Of a stretch of DNA of 64,000 nt, positions 8,206-17,202 are shown in pieces. Under the pieces are notes generated by a model. That model was not told the origin of the DNA, searched no databases, and saw only the letters and a list, made by a program, of their open reading frames with translations. The position numbers were made by a program, and so were the translations under genes. The first letter of the stretch is position 1. Each line of letters starts with the position of its first letter. This DNA is from Ardenticatenales bacterium (GTDB taxonomy: Bacteria; Chloroflexota; Anaerolineae; Promineifilales; Promineifilaceae): assembly GCA_020634515.1 (NCBI GenBank), contig JACKBL010000002.1, positions 496,001 through 560,000 on the forward strand. Direction: 5' to 3'.

Positions 8206-10005
8206 TCACATGGCCGCCAGAAGCTGGTCCGACATGCGTTCGGCGACGGCGGCGATGGTGTGCGACGGGTTGACGCCGACGGAGCCGGGCATGACGCTGC
8301 CGTCGATGACGTAGAGGCCAGGATAGTTGTAGACTTGCCCATTGGCATCGACGACGCCGCCATTGGCGCCGGTGGGGCCGTTGTCGCTCATGCGGCAGCC
8401 GCCGACGGGGTGGACGGAGGTGTAGCGGCGCAGGTCGTCCCACGTTTGCGCGCGTAGTCGTTCACCGCCGTAGGGGCTGGCGCCGGCGATCTGTTCCACC
8501 AGGTTAGCCGCTGCCTGCACGAGGTCAAAGGTGCGATTGCCGGCAACGAGCGGGGTGGTCCAACTGATGTGCGCCTCGCCGTTGGCGTCCACCTGCACCC
8601 GCCCATCGGGGGCGTCCAGGCCAATGGAAGCCAGCGCCAGCACGTCTTCGGCGTAATGTTCCTTAATGAAGGCCTTAAAATATCGGCCCCAATAAAGCTG
8701 CGCCCCCTGGTTGGGATCGGTGTTGCAGGCATCCAGGGCGCGTGGTTCGATGCCGCCTTCCTGCCGCCGCACGGGGAACTTGCTCACGCCTACGGGCAGC
8801 GTACTCACGTCTTCGAGGATGAAGCGAATGCCGTTGGGCGGGTTGAGCCAGGGGTGATAGGAGACCAGGTTCATGATGGAGCCTTTGAACAGCTCCGCTT
8901 TGAAGTCGGCGGGAAGGTTGTCGAAGAAGAGGCCGAAGGCGGCGTCGCCGTTGCCGGAGATATGGTGGCCGGCGTGTGGGCTGACGTCGGGGAGGTAGCC
9001 CATCATCTGGCTGCGCAGGAGCAGTTCCGGGCTGCCAATGGCGCCGCCGCTGATGACGGCTACGCCGCCGAGGTCGGATTGCGTGGCTCCCGTGCGTTTG
9101 TTGCGCCATTCGACGAGGTAGCCGAGGGAGGTGGGGCGCACGCCCCAGGCCTGGGCGTCGGTGCGCACGGTGAGGTTGCCGGTTTGTTCGGCGAGGGCGA
9201 GGTAGTTGGTGGGGAGGGTGCCTTTGGCCTGGAAGATGCAGCCGAAGGTGCAGAAGCCGCAGCCGGTGCAGCGGTGGACGGGGACGCCGAAGGGGTTGGT
9301 GAAGAAGGGTTCGGCTCCCTGGGCGAAGCGGTTGCCCCACAAATTGAGGCGGATGGGGTCGCAGGAAATGCCGGCACGGGCGAAAGCATCCGCCACCACT
9401 GCCGACCGTTTGGACACCTGGCGCGCGCTGCCATTGTCATACGATAACTGCCACACGGGGAAAATTCCCTCAATGCGGTCGTAGTACGGATCGAGCGCGG
9501 TGCGATCATAGGCGGTGGGCCAGAGTACGTTGCCGTTTTCCGCCGGCATGAACGTTTCGCTCGGCGCGCGCAAATGGATCATACTGTACACCAGCGAGCC
9601 GCCCCCATACCCGCGCCCCACGGTCACAAAAAAGCGGGACGTGGAGCCGAACGGGTTGTACTGGCTGTCGTAATCCTCAAACAACCCGCCGCTGCGATTA
9701 TCGCTCCCCGGAAAACGGTAAAAAATGTATTTGAGGTCGGTGTTCTGTTGCAGGACGTAATGGGGATTGCCCCACTCGTCCGTGTCGCCCGGCGACATGG
9801 CAAAACCTGTCTCCAGATCGTTGACGTTCCACTTGTTCACAATGTTTATGCCATCCCGGCCAATCTTCTCGTTGGCCGTTTGCGGCGTGCGCCAGCGGTG
9901 GCCTTGTTCCAGCAGCAGCACTTTTGCGCCTGCCTGCGCCAGTTTTGCCGCCGTCACCGCCCCGCCAAAGCCTGAACCAATGATAATTGCGTCATATCGG
10001 GTCAT
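8206..10005 (-). CDS. GMC-family FAD-dependent oxidoreductase
   Basis: The 599-residue protein opens with the FAD-binding Rossmann motif IIIGSGFGGAVTAAKLA and LLLEQGHRW. The C-terminus carries HPVGGCRM, then GLYVIDGSVMPGSVGVNPSHT, typical of GMC oxidoreductases with the catalytic His and Asn. A mid-protein cluster CTGCGFCTFGC followed by AKGT resembles the Cys-rich motif of fatty-alcohol-oxidase and cholesterol-oxidase-like members. Whether it binds metal is unknown. A Tat-exported small protein is encoded just upstream, so the pair may form a periplasmic or surface dehydrogenase. The large subunit itself has no visible signal. Confidence 0.85.
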   Translation of the reverse strand: MTRYDAIIIGSGFGGAVTAAKLAQAGAKVLLLEQGHRWRTPQTANEKIGRDGINIVNKWNVNDLETGFAMSPGDTDEWGNPHYVLQQNTDLKYIFYRFPGSDNRSGGLFEDYDSQYNPFGSTSRFFVTVGRGYGGGSLVYSMIHLRAPSETFMPAENGNVLWPTAYDRTALDPYYDRIEGIFPVWQLSYDNGSARQVSKRSAVVADAFARAGISCDPIRLNLWGNRFAQGAEPFFTNPFGVPVHRCTGCGFCTFGCIFQAKGTLPTNYLALAEQTGNLTVRTDAQAWGVRPTSLGYLVEWRNKRTGATQSDLGGVAVISGGAIGSPELLLRSQMMGYLPDVSPHAGHHISGNGDAAFGLFFDNLPADFKAELFKGSIMNLVSYHPWLNPPNGIRFILEDVSTLPVGVSKFPVRRQEGGIEPRALDACNTDPNQGAQLYWGRYFKAFIKEHYAEDVLALASIGLDAPDGRVQVDANGEAHISWTTPLVAGNRTFDLVQAAANLVEQIAGASPYGGERLRAQTWDDLRRYTSVHPVGGCRMSDNGPTGANGGVVDANGQVYNYPGLYVIDGSVMPGSVGVNPSHTIAAVAERMSDQLLAAM

Positions 10006-10086
10006 GGGAAGTCCTGTTGTCCGTTGTTAGTTGTCAGTTGTCAGTAGCCGGTCTGATAAAGTGTGAAATCGTTTTCGGACGGCTAC

Positions 10087-10818
10087 TTAGGGTAGGTTGC
10101 CGTCGTCGGTAGCGGGTGTGGGGTGCATCCAGGGATAAGCGGTGTGGCTGCCTTCGGACGTGCCGTGGTAGTAATGATTGGCCGGGCCGGGCCAGCCGAT
10201 GTCGTTGGTGATGGCGTAGTTGTAGGCGGCGCCGAGGGCGGTTGCCAGGGCCAGCAGCCACGCGCCCTGCCACAGTTCCGCCAGGGGACCGACCTGCACT
10301 TCTTCCAGACCACGGACGACGCGGATTTGGGCTGACCAACTGGCTTGTTGGAAGAAATCGGCCGCGCCGCAGTTCATCAGGCGGCTCCACCAGTCCAGCG
10401 CGGAGACGAGGGCGAAGTTGCCTCCCTGGGGTTCAAAGGTGTAGTAGGGATCGAAGAAGGGGGTGATGGCGCAGGCCATGTAGGCGCCGGCGCTGGTGTC
10501 GGAGGGGTCGTCGTTGGGGGCGACCTGGGGCAGACGTCCGCTGAAGGGGGATTCGTCGTCGGCGAAGGCGAGGCTGGTGTCGTCGCCGGGCCAGAGGACG
10601 TTGATGAAGTGGGCGACGCCGTGCCGCTTCCAGTTGTCGCGGTCGAAGAGGAAGGAGCCGTTGGCGGTGGGGCCGGCTTCGCAGTCGATGATGGGTGGGC
10701 TGGTGGGGGAGGAGAGGAGGGGGAGGGTGGTGAGATTGCCGGCATACAACGCCCCCATGGCAGCCAACGAAGTGAGGAACTGGCGGCGGGTCAAAGGAAG
10801 TTGAACAGAATTGGACAT
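10087..10818 (-). CDS. Tat-signal small subunit associated with GMC oxidoreductase
   Basis: I chose the ATG at 10818 (MSNSVQLPLTRRQF) because it sits right before a twin-arginine signal, LTRRQFLTSLAAMGALYAG; the upstream in-frame ATG at 10851 would lengthen the n-region. The mature part is rich in Trp and aromatic residues (FDRDNWKRHGVAHFINVLWP) and has no motif I recognise. By position it is analogous to the small subunit of gluconate 2-dehydrogenase-type complexes, which are Tat-exported and escort the GMC flavoprotein. Only the gene order and the signal support this. Confidence 0.6.
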   Translation of the reverse strand: MSNSVQLPLTRRQFLTSLAAMGALYAGNLTTLPLLSSPTSPPIIDCEAGPTANGSFLFDRDNWKRHGVAHFINVLWPGDDTSLAFADDESPFSGRLPQVAPNDDPSDTSAGAYMACAITPFFDPYYTFEPQGGNFALVSALDWWSRLMNCGAADFFQQASWSAQIRVVRGLEEVQVGPLAELWQGAWLLALATALGAAYNYAITNDIGWPGPANHYYHGTSEGSHTAYPWMHPTPATDDGNLP

Positions 10819-10883
10819 CTTGGACTCTCTCCGAACATAGTTGATCGCCACGTCATTAACCGAAACTGCGCTTATCTGGCAGT

Positions 10884-11498
10884 TTACGGTGGGAACCAGG
10901 TTTGAAGCGTGTTCCGCAACTTGTTAAATGCCCGCTCGTCAGTCCGTAGACTGACTGCCTGAGCGAGTTCCTGAAAAATACGAGCGGAAAAAGGGCGACC
11001 GCTAATTCTAAGCACCTGTTGTAAGGCTTCTTTGGGCTTTTGCGGTTTTCCCGTTAAGGCGTGAGGTTGTGTTGACAAAAACAATTCCAATTCGGCAGGT
11101 TCCAGGCCCAGTATGCGAGGGACATGCGGCGAATCTGACCAGACCCATACTTCTAGTTCCGGATCAAGAACAACGACAGCAGACCTTTCGGCCTTCCAAC
11201 CATTCTTTTGTAGACGACTCTCTACGTCTTCTTCAATTTCGACAGCCGAAAGCCTCTCCTGCCCCGACCCTTCTCGATCCAGTAATACCAGGGCATTCTG
11301 GGCGCGGTTTACGTATAAGCGCAAGAAATCAGGTGAGTCATGGAATACACCGTTGTCTCGATTTGGGTGACGTTGTAAAGAAAAGTTGACGCGACGAATC
11401 CCCAAAGCACGAGTTCGCATTTCCAGCAATGTTCGTACAGTCCATTCCATGTCGTTATCGGCTGTGAGAACAATCACATCATATTCTAGTCGGTCCAT
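10884..11498 (-). CDS. Toprim-like partner of the upstream ATPase
   Basis: The start at 11498 overlaps the stop of the ATPase gene by one base (TAATG), which indicates translational coupling. The 204-residue protein has an N-terminal strand with acidic residues (VIVLTADNDMEW), a central ALVLLDREGSG and a later VVVLDPELEVWVW. Such spaced acidic patches resemble Toprim-type nucleases that pair with RecF/OLD-like ATPases. The whole protein resembles, from memory, the MAD4-type component of the methylation-associated defence system, which I could not verify. The last third is helical. A role in anti-phage defence is inference. Confidence 0.55.
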   Translation of the reverse strand: MDRLEYDVIVLTADNDMEWTVRTLLEMRTRALGIRRVNFSLQRHPNRDNGVFHDSPDFLRLYVNRAQNALVLLDREGSGQERLSAVEIEEDVESRLQKNGWKAERSAVVVLDPELEVWVWSDSPHVPRILGLEPAELELFLSTQPHALTGKPQKPKEALQQVLRISGRPFSARIFQELAQAVSLRTDERAFNKLRNTLQTWFPP

Positions 11499-12745
11499 TA
11501 ACTCAACACCCCCGCGGCAAATAGCGTTTCTATAGGCAATTCTGACTGCCATACCCGTAGTGCGGGGTGCTCCGTTCCTCGCACAATATCGGTTGCGCCA
11601 TTTGGTAATTTCGCAAAAATCAACAGGTCTTCTGGCTGGGATAAGGCCATGAACAAGGGGGAGTGTGTAGCCAGGAAGATTTGTCCCTGGTAGACCGAAC
11701 TAAGTGACTTGAAAACGGCTTCCATCGCCCGTGGATGTACCCCATTCTCAGGTTCTTCAATCAAAAAGATATGGTTTCGGGGCGGCAAGTAGGCCAGTAA
11801 AGTCAAAGCAATCAGACGTAGTGTGCCATCAGACAGCATCCAGGCAGGTGCTTTCAGGCCATGCCGGTAAGTCAGGACAAGATAACGGGAGCGATCTTCT
11901 TCGCGTTCAGCCACGCGAATTGATTCCAGGTCATCCAGAACCGTTTGCAAGTGACCCAGCCACCAGTCAAATCGTTTTGGATTATCCGCAATTAGCTCGG
12001 CAACCATCAGGGGGACGTTAGAACCATCTGGTTGAAAGGAGCGTGGCGCGTCGGCTGGGCAAGGTTGGCGCATGACGACGCTATTCAATTGCAAAATCTG
12101 AATGTGCTGTAGAAGTGATTCTTTGAACCAGAGTGCTATCGGGAAACGATCTTGATCTTCTGGTACGCCAGATAATGCTAGACGGCGGGGTGAGAGGCGG
12201 AATGTGATATTCCAGCCAGTTGTCTCTGAACGGAAGTAGTCATTACCCCCGAGAGCTTTGCGTACAATTAAGCGATATCCTCCCGGTGTTTTCGCGCGTG
12301 GGGGATGCACAATTGGCTTTGTGTCTTCCATATCTATTGGGAACAAAGACCTCTGGGCAAAGGACTTGGCATGCGTGGTTGTTATCAACCAAAGATTCTC
12401 CGTCCGAACGACAATGCTTCCATCATCATCTAAACCAACTTCTACCTCGTAGCGTACGCTGTCGTATCCATTTATCCGCATTTCTTGAGGAATTTCGGCT
12501 TCAACCGCTAACTCAAAACCATGCTGAACCGATTGGTGCTGCCAAACCATTTCGCGCAAAGAAGTTGCCCGAAGACGAACTGCTGCATCGACATCATTAT
12601 TGAGTGCGTCTCGCAAGAAGCTAAAGATATCTAGCAATGTACTTTTGCCGCTGGCATTGGGACCAATGAGGATATTGAAGGCTTCCAATTTAACGCTGAT
12701 GCGTTTAAGACACTTGAAATGCCTTGCTTCTACCTTACGAAACAT
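11498..12745 (-). CDS. RecF/OLD-like AAA ATPase
   Basis: The 415-residue protein starts with FRKVEARHFKCLKRISVKL, then Walker A GPNASGKST near residue 29. Walker B is IFLIEEPENGVHP near residue 325, with ATHSPLFM (H-loop) after it. The layout matches ABC-like SMC/RecF-type ATPases (AAA_21). It is translationally coupled to the Toprim-like gene, the arrangement seen in several two-gene defence systems. The 137-base spacer upstream holds no clear signal. This gene and its partner have lower GC and a more mixed codon use than their neighbours, consistent with transfer. Confidence 0.8.
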   Translation of the reverse strand: MFRKVEARHFKCLKRISVKLEAFNILIGPNASGKSTLLDIFSFLRDALNNDVDAAVRLRATSLREMVWQHQSVQHGFELAVEAEIPQEMRINGYDSVRYEVEVGLDDDGSIVVRTENLWLITTTHAKSFAQRSLFPIDMEDTKPIVHPPRAKTPGGYRLIVRKALGGNDYFRSETTGWNITFRLSPRRLALSGVPEDQDRFPIALWFKESLLQHIQILQLNSVVMRQPCPADAPRSFQPDGSNVPLMVAELIADNPKRFDWWLGHLQTVLDDLESIRVAEREEDRSRYLVLTYRHGLKAPAWMLSDGTLRLIALTLLAYLPPRNHIFLIEEPENGVHPRAMEAVFKSLSSVYQGQIFLATHSPLFMALSQPEDLLIFAKLPNGATDIVRGTEHPALRVWQSELPIETLFAAGVLS

Positions 12746-12882
12746 AGTCTTTCCTTTAGCAAATATCTGTTCATCTGCGATTTCTTGGAAAAGACAGCGA
12801 CCCTAACATTCTACGAAGATAACTCCCATGGAATGATGCTCTTCAGTTGGTTTAAAACCAGAGCATCGCACTTGGAGATTAT

Positions 12883-13530
12883 TTATACCAAATTTCGTTG
12901 CAATGCGTCATAAGCGGCATCCAGCCAGGCTTGTTGTGCCGGCACAAGCGCCGGCTTCGGCTGCAAGGGTGTCCAGAAACAGCGGAAGAGCTGCCCATCT
13001 GCCTGGATGCTCCAGGCGGCGGCGGTGTCGCCCGTGGTGGCCAGGTGGTAGAAGTAGCGGATGCCGCGGCGGGTGAGCAGGCTGCGGCGCACGTACCCTT
13101 CAAAGTGGGTAAGTATGGCGGGTGGGTCCTGGTTCAGGTCGTGTTCTTCGTGGATGACGTGGGCGAAGGAGTCGTGGTCGGCGACATGGCGCACAAGGGA
13201 GCCGCGAAAGAGTGTAAAGCCGACGCCATCGGCATCGGAGGTGGGGGTGGCGAAGATTTTGGTGGCGCGCAACACCCAGCGCAGGTCGGGTGGCAGGTCG
13301 TGGCGCAGGTCGCCCAGGTGGGCTTCGATTTGCACGTTTTGCAGCCCGGTTTCTTCCCGGACCTCGCGCAAGACGGCGGCGTCGGGGCGTTCCATGACTT
13401 CGACGGTGCCGGCAGGAAGCTGAATGCCGGCAGTTGGATGAGCAAACACCAGCAATTCCGCCGTCGCCCCACGTCCCCGCGTCACGAAAGCGGTTACTTT
13501 CTCCACGGCCCGCAAAATAGGAGGGTTCAT
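12883..13530 (-). CDS. Nudix hydrolase
   Basis: The 215-residue protein carries a complete Nudix box at about residues 41-63, following G-x5-E-x7-R-E-U-x-E-E-x-G-U: GTVEVME then REVREETGL. These residues bind the metal and hydrolyse a nucleoside diphosphate linked to another group. The C-terminal ~80 residues (FYHLATTGDTAAAWSIQ) form a second small domain I do not recognise. The preceding FAIM-like gene starts its own unit upstream, with its stop 36 bases from this start. The substrate cannot be predicted. Confidence 0.85.
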   Translation of the reverse strand: MNPPILRAVEKVTAFVTRGRGATAELLVFAHPTAGIQLPAGTVEVMERPDAAVLREVREETGLQNVQIEAHLGDLRHDLPPDLRWVLRATKIFATPTSDADGVGFTLFRGSLVRHVADHDSFAHVIHEEHDLNQDPPAILTHFEGYVRRSLLTRRGIRYFYHLATTGDTAAAWSIQADGQLFRCFWTPLQPKPALVPAQQAWLDAAYDALQRNLV

Positions 13531-13566
13531 GAACGTGCCTGTTCCCGATGGTCCGCCGGGGTCAGA

Positions 13567-14886
13567 TTATCGAGACGCCGATGGTGCGTTGACCGGCGGT
13601 GATGAGATGACTTCGATTTCTGGCGAGAAGAGGGACGCGAGGTGTTTTTTCTGGTTGCGCCCGCCGCGCCAACCATACCAGATTGTGAAGAGAATTGCCA
13701 GGAAGAGGAAGACGGGGAGGTTTTGAATGCCGGCATCGCTAAACCCCCGCGCCGTCCAATAATCCCGCCCGATGGTCGCCGCCCCCTGCGCCACCACCAG
13801 CCCCAACAGCACAAACCCCGTCGCCGCCGTCCACAGCCAGGCCACCGGCTTGCGGCTAATGGTGTACAGCACGCGAATCACAACCGCCAGCGTCAGCGGG
13901 GCGATCAGCGCCGCCAGCAGCGGGTAGAGCGAGCGTTCATCCCCGGCGAAGGCCGCCGTGATCAGCGCCCACAGCACCCCGCCCCACAGTGCCACGAACA
14001 GCCCCGCCAGCAGACTGAGGCGAGTGCGCCCGTCAATTTCCGCGTTTTCCGCCTGCACCGCGTCGCCCCACGCCCGCCGTTCCTCCAGACAGTCATCACA
14101 CATCTGCACGGGGAAATCGTTCATCACCGCGAGCCGAACCGGGCGCGCTTTCTGGCATTCGGCGCACCAGTTGGCGGGAAGCGGCTGGCTGTAATGGCCG
14201 ACGAGGTCGGCAAAATCGCGGATGCGCTGCGCCAGGTCGGCGGCGGTCTCAAACTGGGGTTCGTAGGGTAGGAAGATGCCCATGTGCGCGGGGGCGACGC
14301 CGACGCGGTTGGTCGCCGGTTTGCCATCCATGATGGCCGTGAGTCGTTCATCGGCCAGTAGTTTTTCCTTGATGCCGGCATAATCATCGCGCGGCGGAAA
14401 ATGGGCCTTGATGCTCACGTACACTTTGCTGCCAAAGGGCTGCTCCAACTGCACGGAAAGGAGGCGGTTGTTGCCGCGCCCCAGCAGGCGATGACGATAC
14501 CAGAAGTGGGTTCCGTGGCGCGGGATGGTGTCGAGTTTAGTGGCTTGCGCGAGTTTTTCCCAGTAATGGGCGTGTCCCATGCCCGTGTACTGCTTCAGGT
14601 CCGCCGCCGTCACGCCCGCTTTCGCTTCCACTTGCGATGGCAGCGGCTCACCGTCGCGCAGCAGGAAGTACTCATACTGGTTGCCTTCCACCACCATGCC
14701 CGCCAGGTCCATGTGGTGTCCGTCCAGATCGAATTCGTGCCGCCAGCCGCGGCTGAGAAGGGTCCGTTGGCGCAGCAGCCGTTGTCCGTCCACTTCAATT
14801 TCGCGCAGTCCCGACAGTCGCCGGTGGCGCAGGGTTGCCCGGTGGGGTTGCCCGTCCAGGTCAAAAGTCCATGTTGTTTCGCTCAT
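13567..14886 (-). CDS. FAIM1-like domain, zinc-ribbon and membrane fusion protein
   Basis: The first ~85 residues (WTFDLDGQPHRATLRH, SGLREIEVDG, a second RHEFDLDGHHMDL) look like the beta-sandwich repeats of the FAIM1 family, best known as Fas apoptotic inhibitory molecule in animals. The middle (about 100-250) is soluble and unrecognised. A CAEC...CDDC pair near 245-272 could bind zinc. The C-terminal third has about four membrane helices. The combination suggests a membrane-anchored protein with a cytoplasmic beta-domain. Function unknown. Confidence 0.6.
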   Translation of the reverse strand: MSETTWTFDLDGQPHRATLRHRRLSGLREIEVDGQRLLRQRTLLSRGWRHEFDLDGHHMDLAGMVVEGNQYEYFLLRDGEPLPSQVEAKAGVTAADLKQYTGMGHAHYWEKLAQATKLDTIPRHGTHFWYRHRLLGRGNNRLLSVQLEQPFGSKVYVSIKAHFPPRDDYAGIKEKLLADERLTAIMDGKPATNRVGVAPAHMGIFLPYEPQFETAADLAQRIRDFADLVGHYSQPLPANWCAECQKARPVRLAVMNDFPVQMCDDCLEERRAWGDAVQAENAEIDGRTRLSLLAGLFVALWGGVLWALITAAFAGDERSLYPLLAALIAPLTLAVVIRVLYTISRKPVAWLWTAATGFVLLGLVVAQGAATIGRDYWTARGFSDAGIQNLPVFLFLAILFTIWYGWRGGRNQKKHLASLFSPEIEVISSPPVNAPSASR

Positions 14887-14922
14887 AGTTACCGTTTTTG
14901 CAGATGCTCACTTGGGTGTTAT

Positions 14923-16149
14923 TCAAGGGCAGGAGACGGGGGTGGTGTTGAGCGTGCCGGCATTATCCACCACCAACCGGAAGCAATTTGGCCCGTCCGC
15001 TGCCTGCAAAATGATCCCACCGGCCGCCGACAGGTCGCCATGCACCACCACATCCTGGGCGAACTCGGCGCTATCCGACACGCTGAGCAGACGCAGCGTC
15101 GTCTCCAGGTGGGGCGAGAGCGTGTCCCACGGATTGGGCAGTGTATCATCCGTCACGTACACCAGCCCCAGATAGTGGCGTAGCACCTGGAACTGGGCCG
15201 TGTCCATTCCTTGCGCGTATACCAGCCCCGCGCGCTGGCGGTAGTGGTAGTCCGCATAACCGCCATCGTAATCCCCTTTCAGGTCCGCCTCCGTAGGCCA
15301 ACTGCTGTTTTCGTGGATCACGATCACGTCCGCCGTGTTGCTGCTGAAGTAAATCTCCAGCGTGCCCGCGCCCGGGTTGCCCACGGTGGGATACAGCCCC
15401 GCCGCGTGCGCGTAGTTGTTCAGACCCTGGTAGTAGTTGACGTGCCCCTGGTTATTGTCGTTGGTCATTTCGTCGAAGAAGATGCCGTCCACGTCGGGGT
15501 AGAGCGTCTGCCAGGCGTCCACGTCGGCGGTGACGGTGGCATAAGGACGGGCGGTGTAGGCGGTGGAAACGTAGCCGAGGATGAAAATGCCGGCACCGTG
15601 CAATCGCTCAATGGCCGCCGTGTAATTCCCGTCCGCCACCGCCCCCGGACCATTCGCCGGATTGAGGATGGCGTACACGGGCACGTCGTGGTATGTCTTT
15701 TTCAGCGCGATTAGCTGGTTGTAGACGGGATTCGTGAAAATGTTGGCCGGGTAGACATACATGGGAATCAGGATGCCCGTGGTTTCGGCGACACGATTGG
15801 CGACGTAGGCCTGATTGGACGCGTCGCCGGGGGCCGCAGGGGCGGCAACGTCGTTCACCTGTTGGCCGCTCATGTTTAGCGGGCCGCCAATGCGGGCCGT
15901 GCCGTTGACGTCGAGGCGGGCAGCCGGGGCCGTGGTGGCAATGCCCACGTTTGTGCCATCGCTGTACATGTTTGTGCCCACGGCCACGCCCGGCGGCGAG
16001 AGGCGATAGACCAGCGGAACCCACGGATCGCCCCCTTCCGCCGTTTCCGGCGCGCTCGCCCCCCGCGCCCATCGTGGAACCTGTGCGGCAATCAGTACAG
16101 CGAGTAATACCAGGCCAAACAGCCCGACGGTTAATTTGCTACCTTTCAT
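14923..16149 (-). CDS. Secreted spherulation-specific family 4-like protein
   Basis: The 408-residue protein has an N-terminal signal or anchor (KLTVGLFGLVLLAVLIAAQV). Residues ~55-110 contain GTNMYSDGTNVGIATTAPAARLDVNGTARIGG, of the type found in tail-fibre-like and adhesin stalks. The core (about 120-360) matches spherulation-specific family 4, a TIM-barrel glycosidase-like group: LIPMYVYPANIF, YAILNPANGPG, GYVSTAYTARP and DGIFFDEMTNDN, where Asp-Glu would be catalytic. The end repeats the fibre-like style (LQAADGPNCFRLVVDNAG). It is probably an exported polysaccharide-active enzyme. Confidence 0.75.
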   Translation of the reverse strand: MKGSKLTVGLFGLVLLAVLIAAQVPRWARGASAPETAEGGDPWVPLVYRLSPPGVAVGTNMYSDGTNVGIATTAPAARLDVNGTARIGGPLNMSGQQVNDVAAPAAPGDASNQAYVANRVAETTGILIPMYVYPANIFTNPVYNQLIALKKTYHDVPVYAILNPANGPGAVADGNYTAAIERLHGAGIFILGYVSTAYTARPYATVTADVDAWQTLYPDVDGIFFDEMTNDNNQGHVNYYQGLNNYAHAAGLYPTVGNPGAGTLEIYFSSNTADVIVIHENSSWPTEADLKGDYDGGYADYHYRQRAGLVYAQGMDTAQFQVLRHYLGLVYVTDDTLPNPWDTLSPHLETTLRLLSVSDSAEFAQDVVVHGDLSAAGGIILQAADGPNCFRLVVDNAGTLNTTPVSCP

Positions 16150-16170
16150 GATTGTGTTCCTCCTTCAAAA

Positions 16171-16199
16171 TGTAGGGCGATTTTCCAAATCGGGCTACA
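16171..16199. repeat. Hairpin with CGATTTTCCAAATCG core
   Basis: A 29-base inverted repeat lies between two minus-strand genes and overlaps the stop codon of the WecA-like gene. Its core CGATTTTCCAAATCG recurs in two tandem copies at 54827 and 54859, so it belongs to a small dispersed hairpin family. Confidence 0.6.
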
Positions 16200-17202
16200 A
16201 CGGCTTGACCCGCGTATCCAGCCACCAGATGGCGTAGGCGGCCAGCAAGGCCACGACGCCGCCAATGAAATAACCTTCGAAAACGGCGGCCTGGGTGATG
16301 AAGATGGCGATCATGCCCAAGATGCCGGCAAACAAGTAGAGAATCAGGACTGCCTCCCGCTGACTGAAGCCGAGGCGCACGAGACGGTGGCTGGTGTGGT
16401 CTTTGCCCGCCGTGTTCGGGCTGACGCCGCGGCGCAGGCGGGAGAACATGACCAGGGCCATGTCGAAGATGGGCACGCCAAACAGGAAGAGGGGGACCAT
16501 CCAGGTGACGAAGTTGGAGTTTTCGGGGAAGCGTAGCTGGATGCCGAGGACGGCGAGGAGGAAGCCGAGGAAGAGGGCGCCGGCGTCGCCCATGAAGATT
16601 TGCGCCGGTTTGAAGTTGAAGCGGAGGAAGCCGAGGCAGGCGCCGAGGATGGCAGCGGCCAATCCGCCGACGAGGTACTGGTTGTTGAGCGCGCCCAGGA
16701 GCATGATGAAGGCGGCGATGACGCCGCTGATGCCGGCACTTAACCCGTCCATGTTGTCCAGGAAGTTGATGGCGTTGCTAATGCCGGCAATCCACAAAAA
16801 CGTGAGCGCGTAATTCGCCCACAGCGGTAGCGGCAGCTTCACGCGCACGTCAAAATAGGCCAGCAGCGCCACGCTCACCACCTGCGCCAACATCTTGGCC
16901 CATGCCGGCAATCCATACCGATCATCCACCAATCCCACCAGCGCCATTAACCCTGATCCCAGCACAATCCCCCGCACCTGCGGCGCGCGCACCACCTGCG
17001 CATCGCGGAAAAAAATCAACACCGCCAGCGTTGCCCCCAACACAATCGCCACGCCCCCCAACAGCGGCATCGGCGTACTGTGCAGCTTTCGCTGCGCCGG
17101 CGCATCCACAAACCCCAGGTTGATCGCCGCCCGCCGCACCCACGGCGTACTCAGCCCCGTGACCATGAGGGCGATAAGAAAGACGAAGATAATGGTATCC
17201 AT
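16195..17202 (-). CDS. WecA/TagO-like polyprenyl-phosphate sugar-1-phosphate transferase
   Basis: The 335-residue polytopic protein has the family motifs in order: PLLGGVAI, GLVDDRYGLP with the Asp pair near 93, NFLDNMDGLSAG near 147, IFMGDAGALFLG near 203 and GKDHTSHRLVRLG near 270. It should transfer a sugar-1-phosphate from a UDP-sugar to undecaprenyl phosphate at the inner membrane face, starting glycopolymer synthesis. The HTSHRLVR loop fits WecA/TagO better than MraY. Nearby O-antigen-ligase and glycosyltransferase genes suit a glycan-export role. Its ATG overlaps the stop of the C39-like gene (TAATG). Confidence 0.85.
   Translation of the reverse strand: MDTIIFVFLIALMVTGLSTPWVRRAAINLGFVDAPAQRKLHSTPMPLLGGVAIVLGATLAVLIFFRDAQVVRAPQVRGIVLGSGLMALVGLVDDRYGLPAWAKMLAQVVSVALLAYFDVRVKLPLPLWANYALTFLWIAGISNAINFLDNMDGLSAGISGVIAAFIMLLGALNNQYLVGGLAAAILGACLGFLRFNFKPAQIFMGDAGALFLGFLLAVLGIQLRFPENSNFVTWMVPLFLFGVPIFDMALVMFSRLRRGVSPNTAGKDHTSHRLVRLGFSQREAVLILYLFAGILGMIAIFITQAAVFEGYFIGGVVALLAAYAIWWLDTRVKPL

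Noticed and set aside
9241..9290. Ferredoxin-like iron-sulphur site in the GMC enzyme
   Set aside because: The CxxCxxCxxxC spacing is suggestive, but similar Cys-rich motifs occur in fatty-alcohol-oxidase-type GMC enzymes without a proven cluster.
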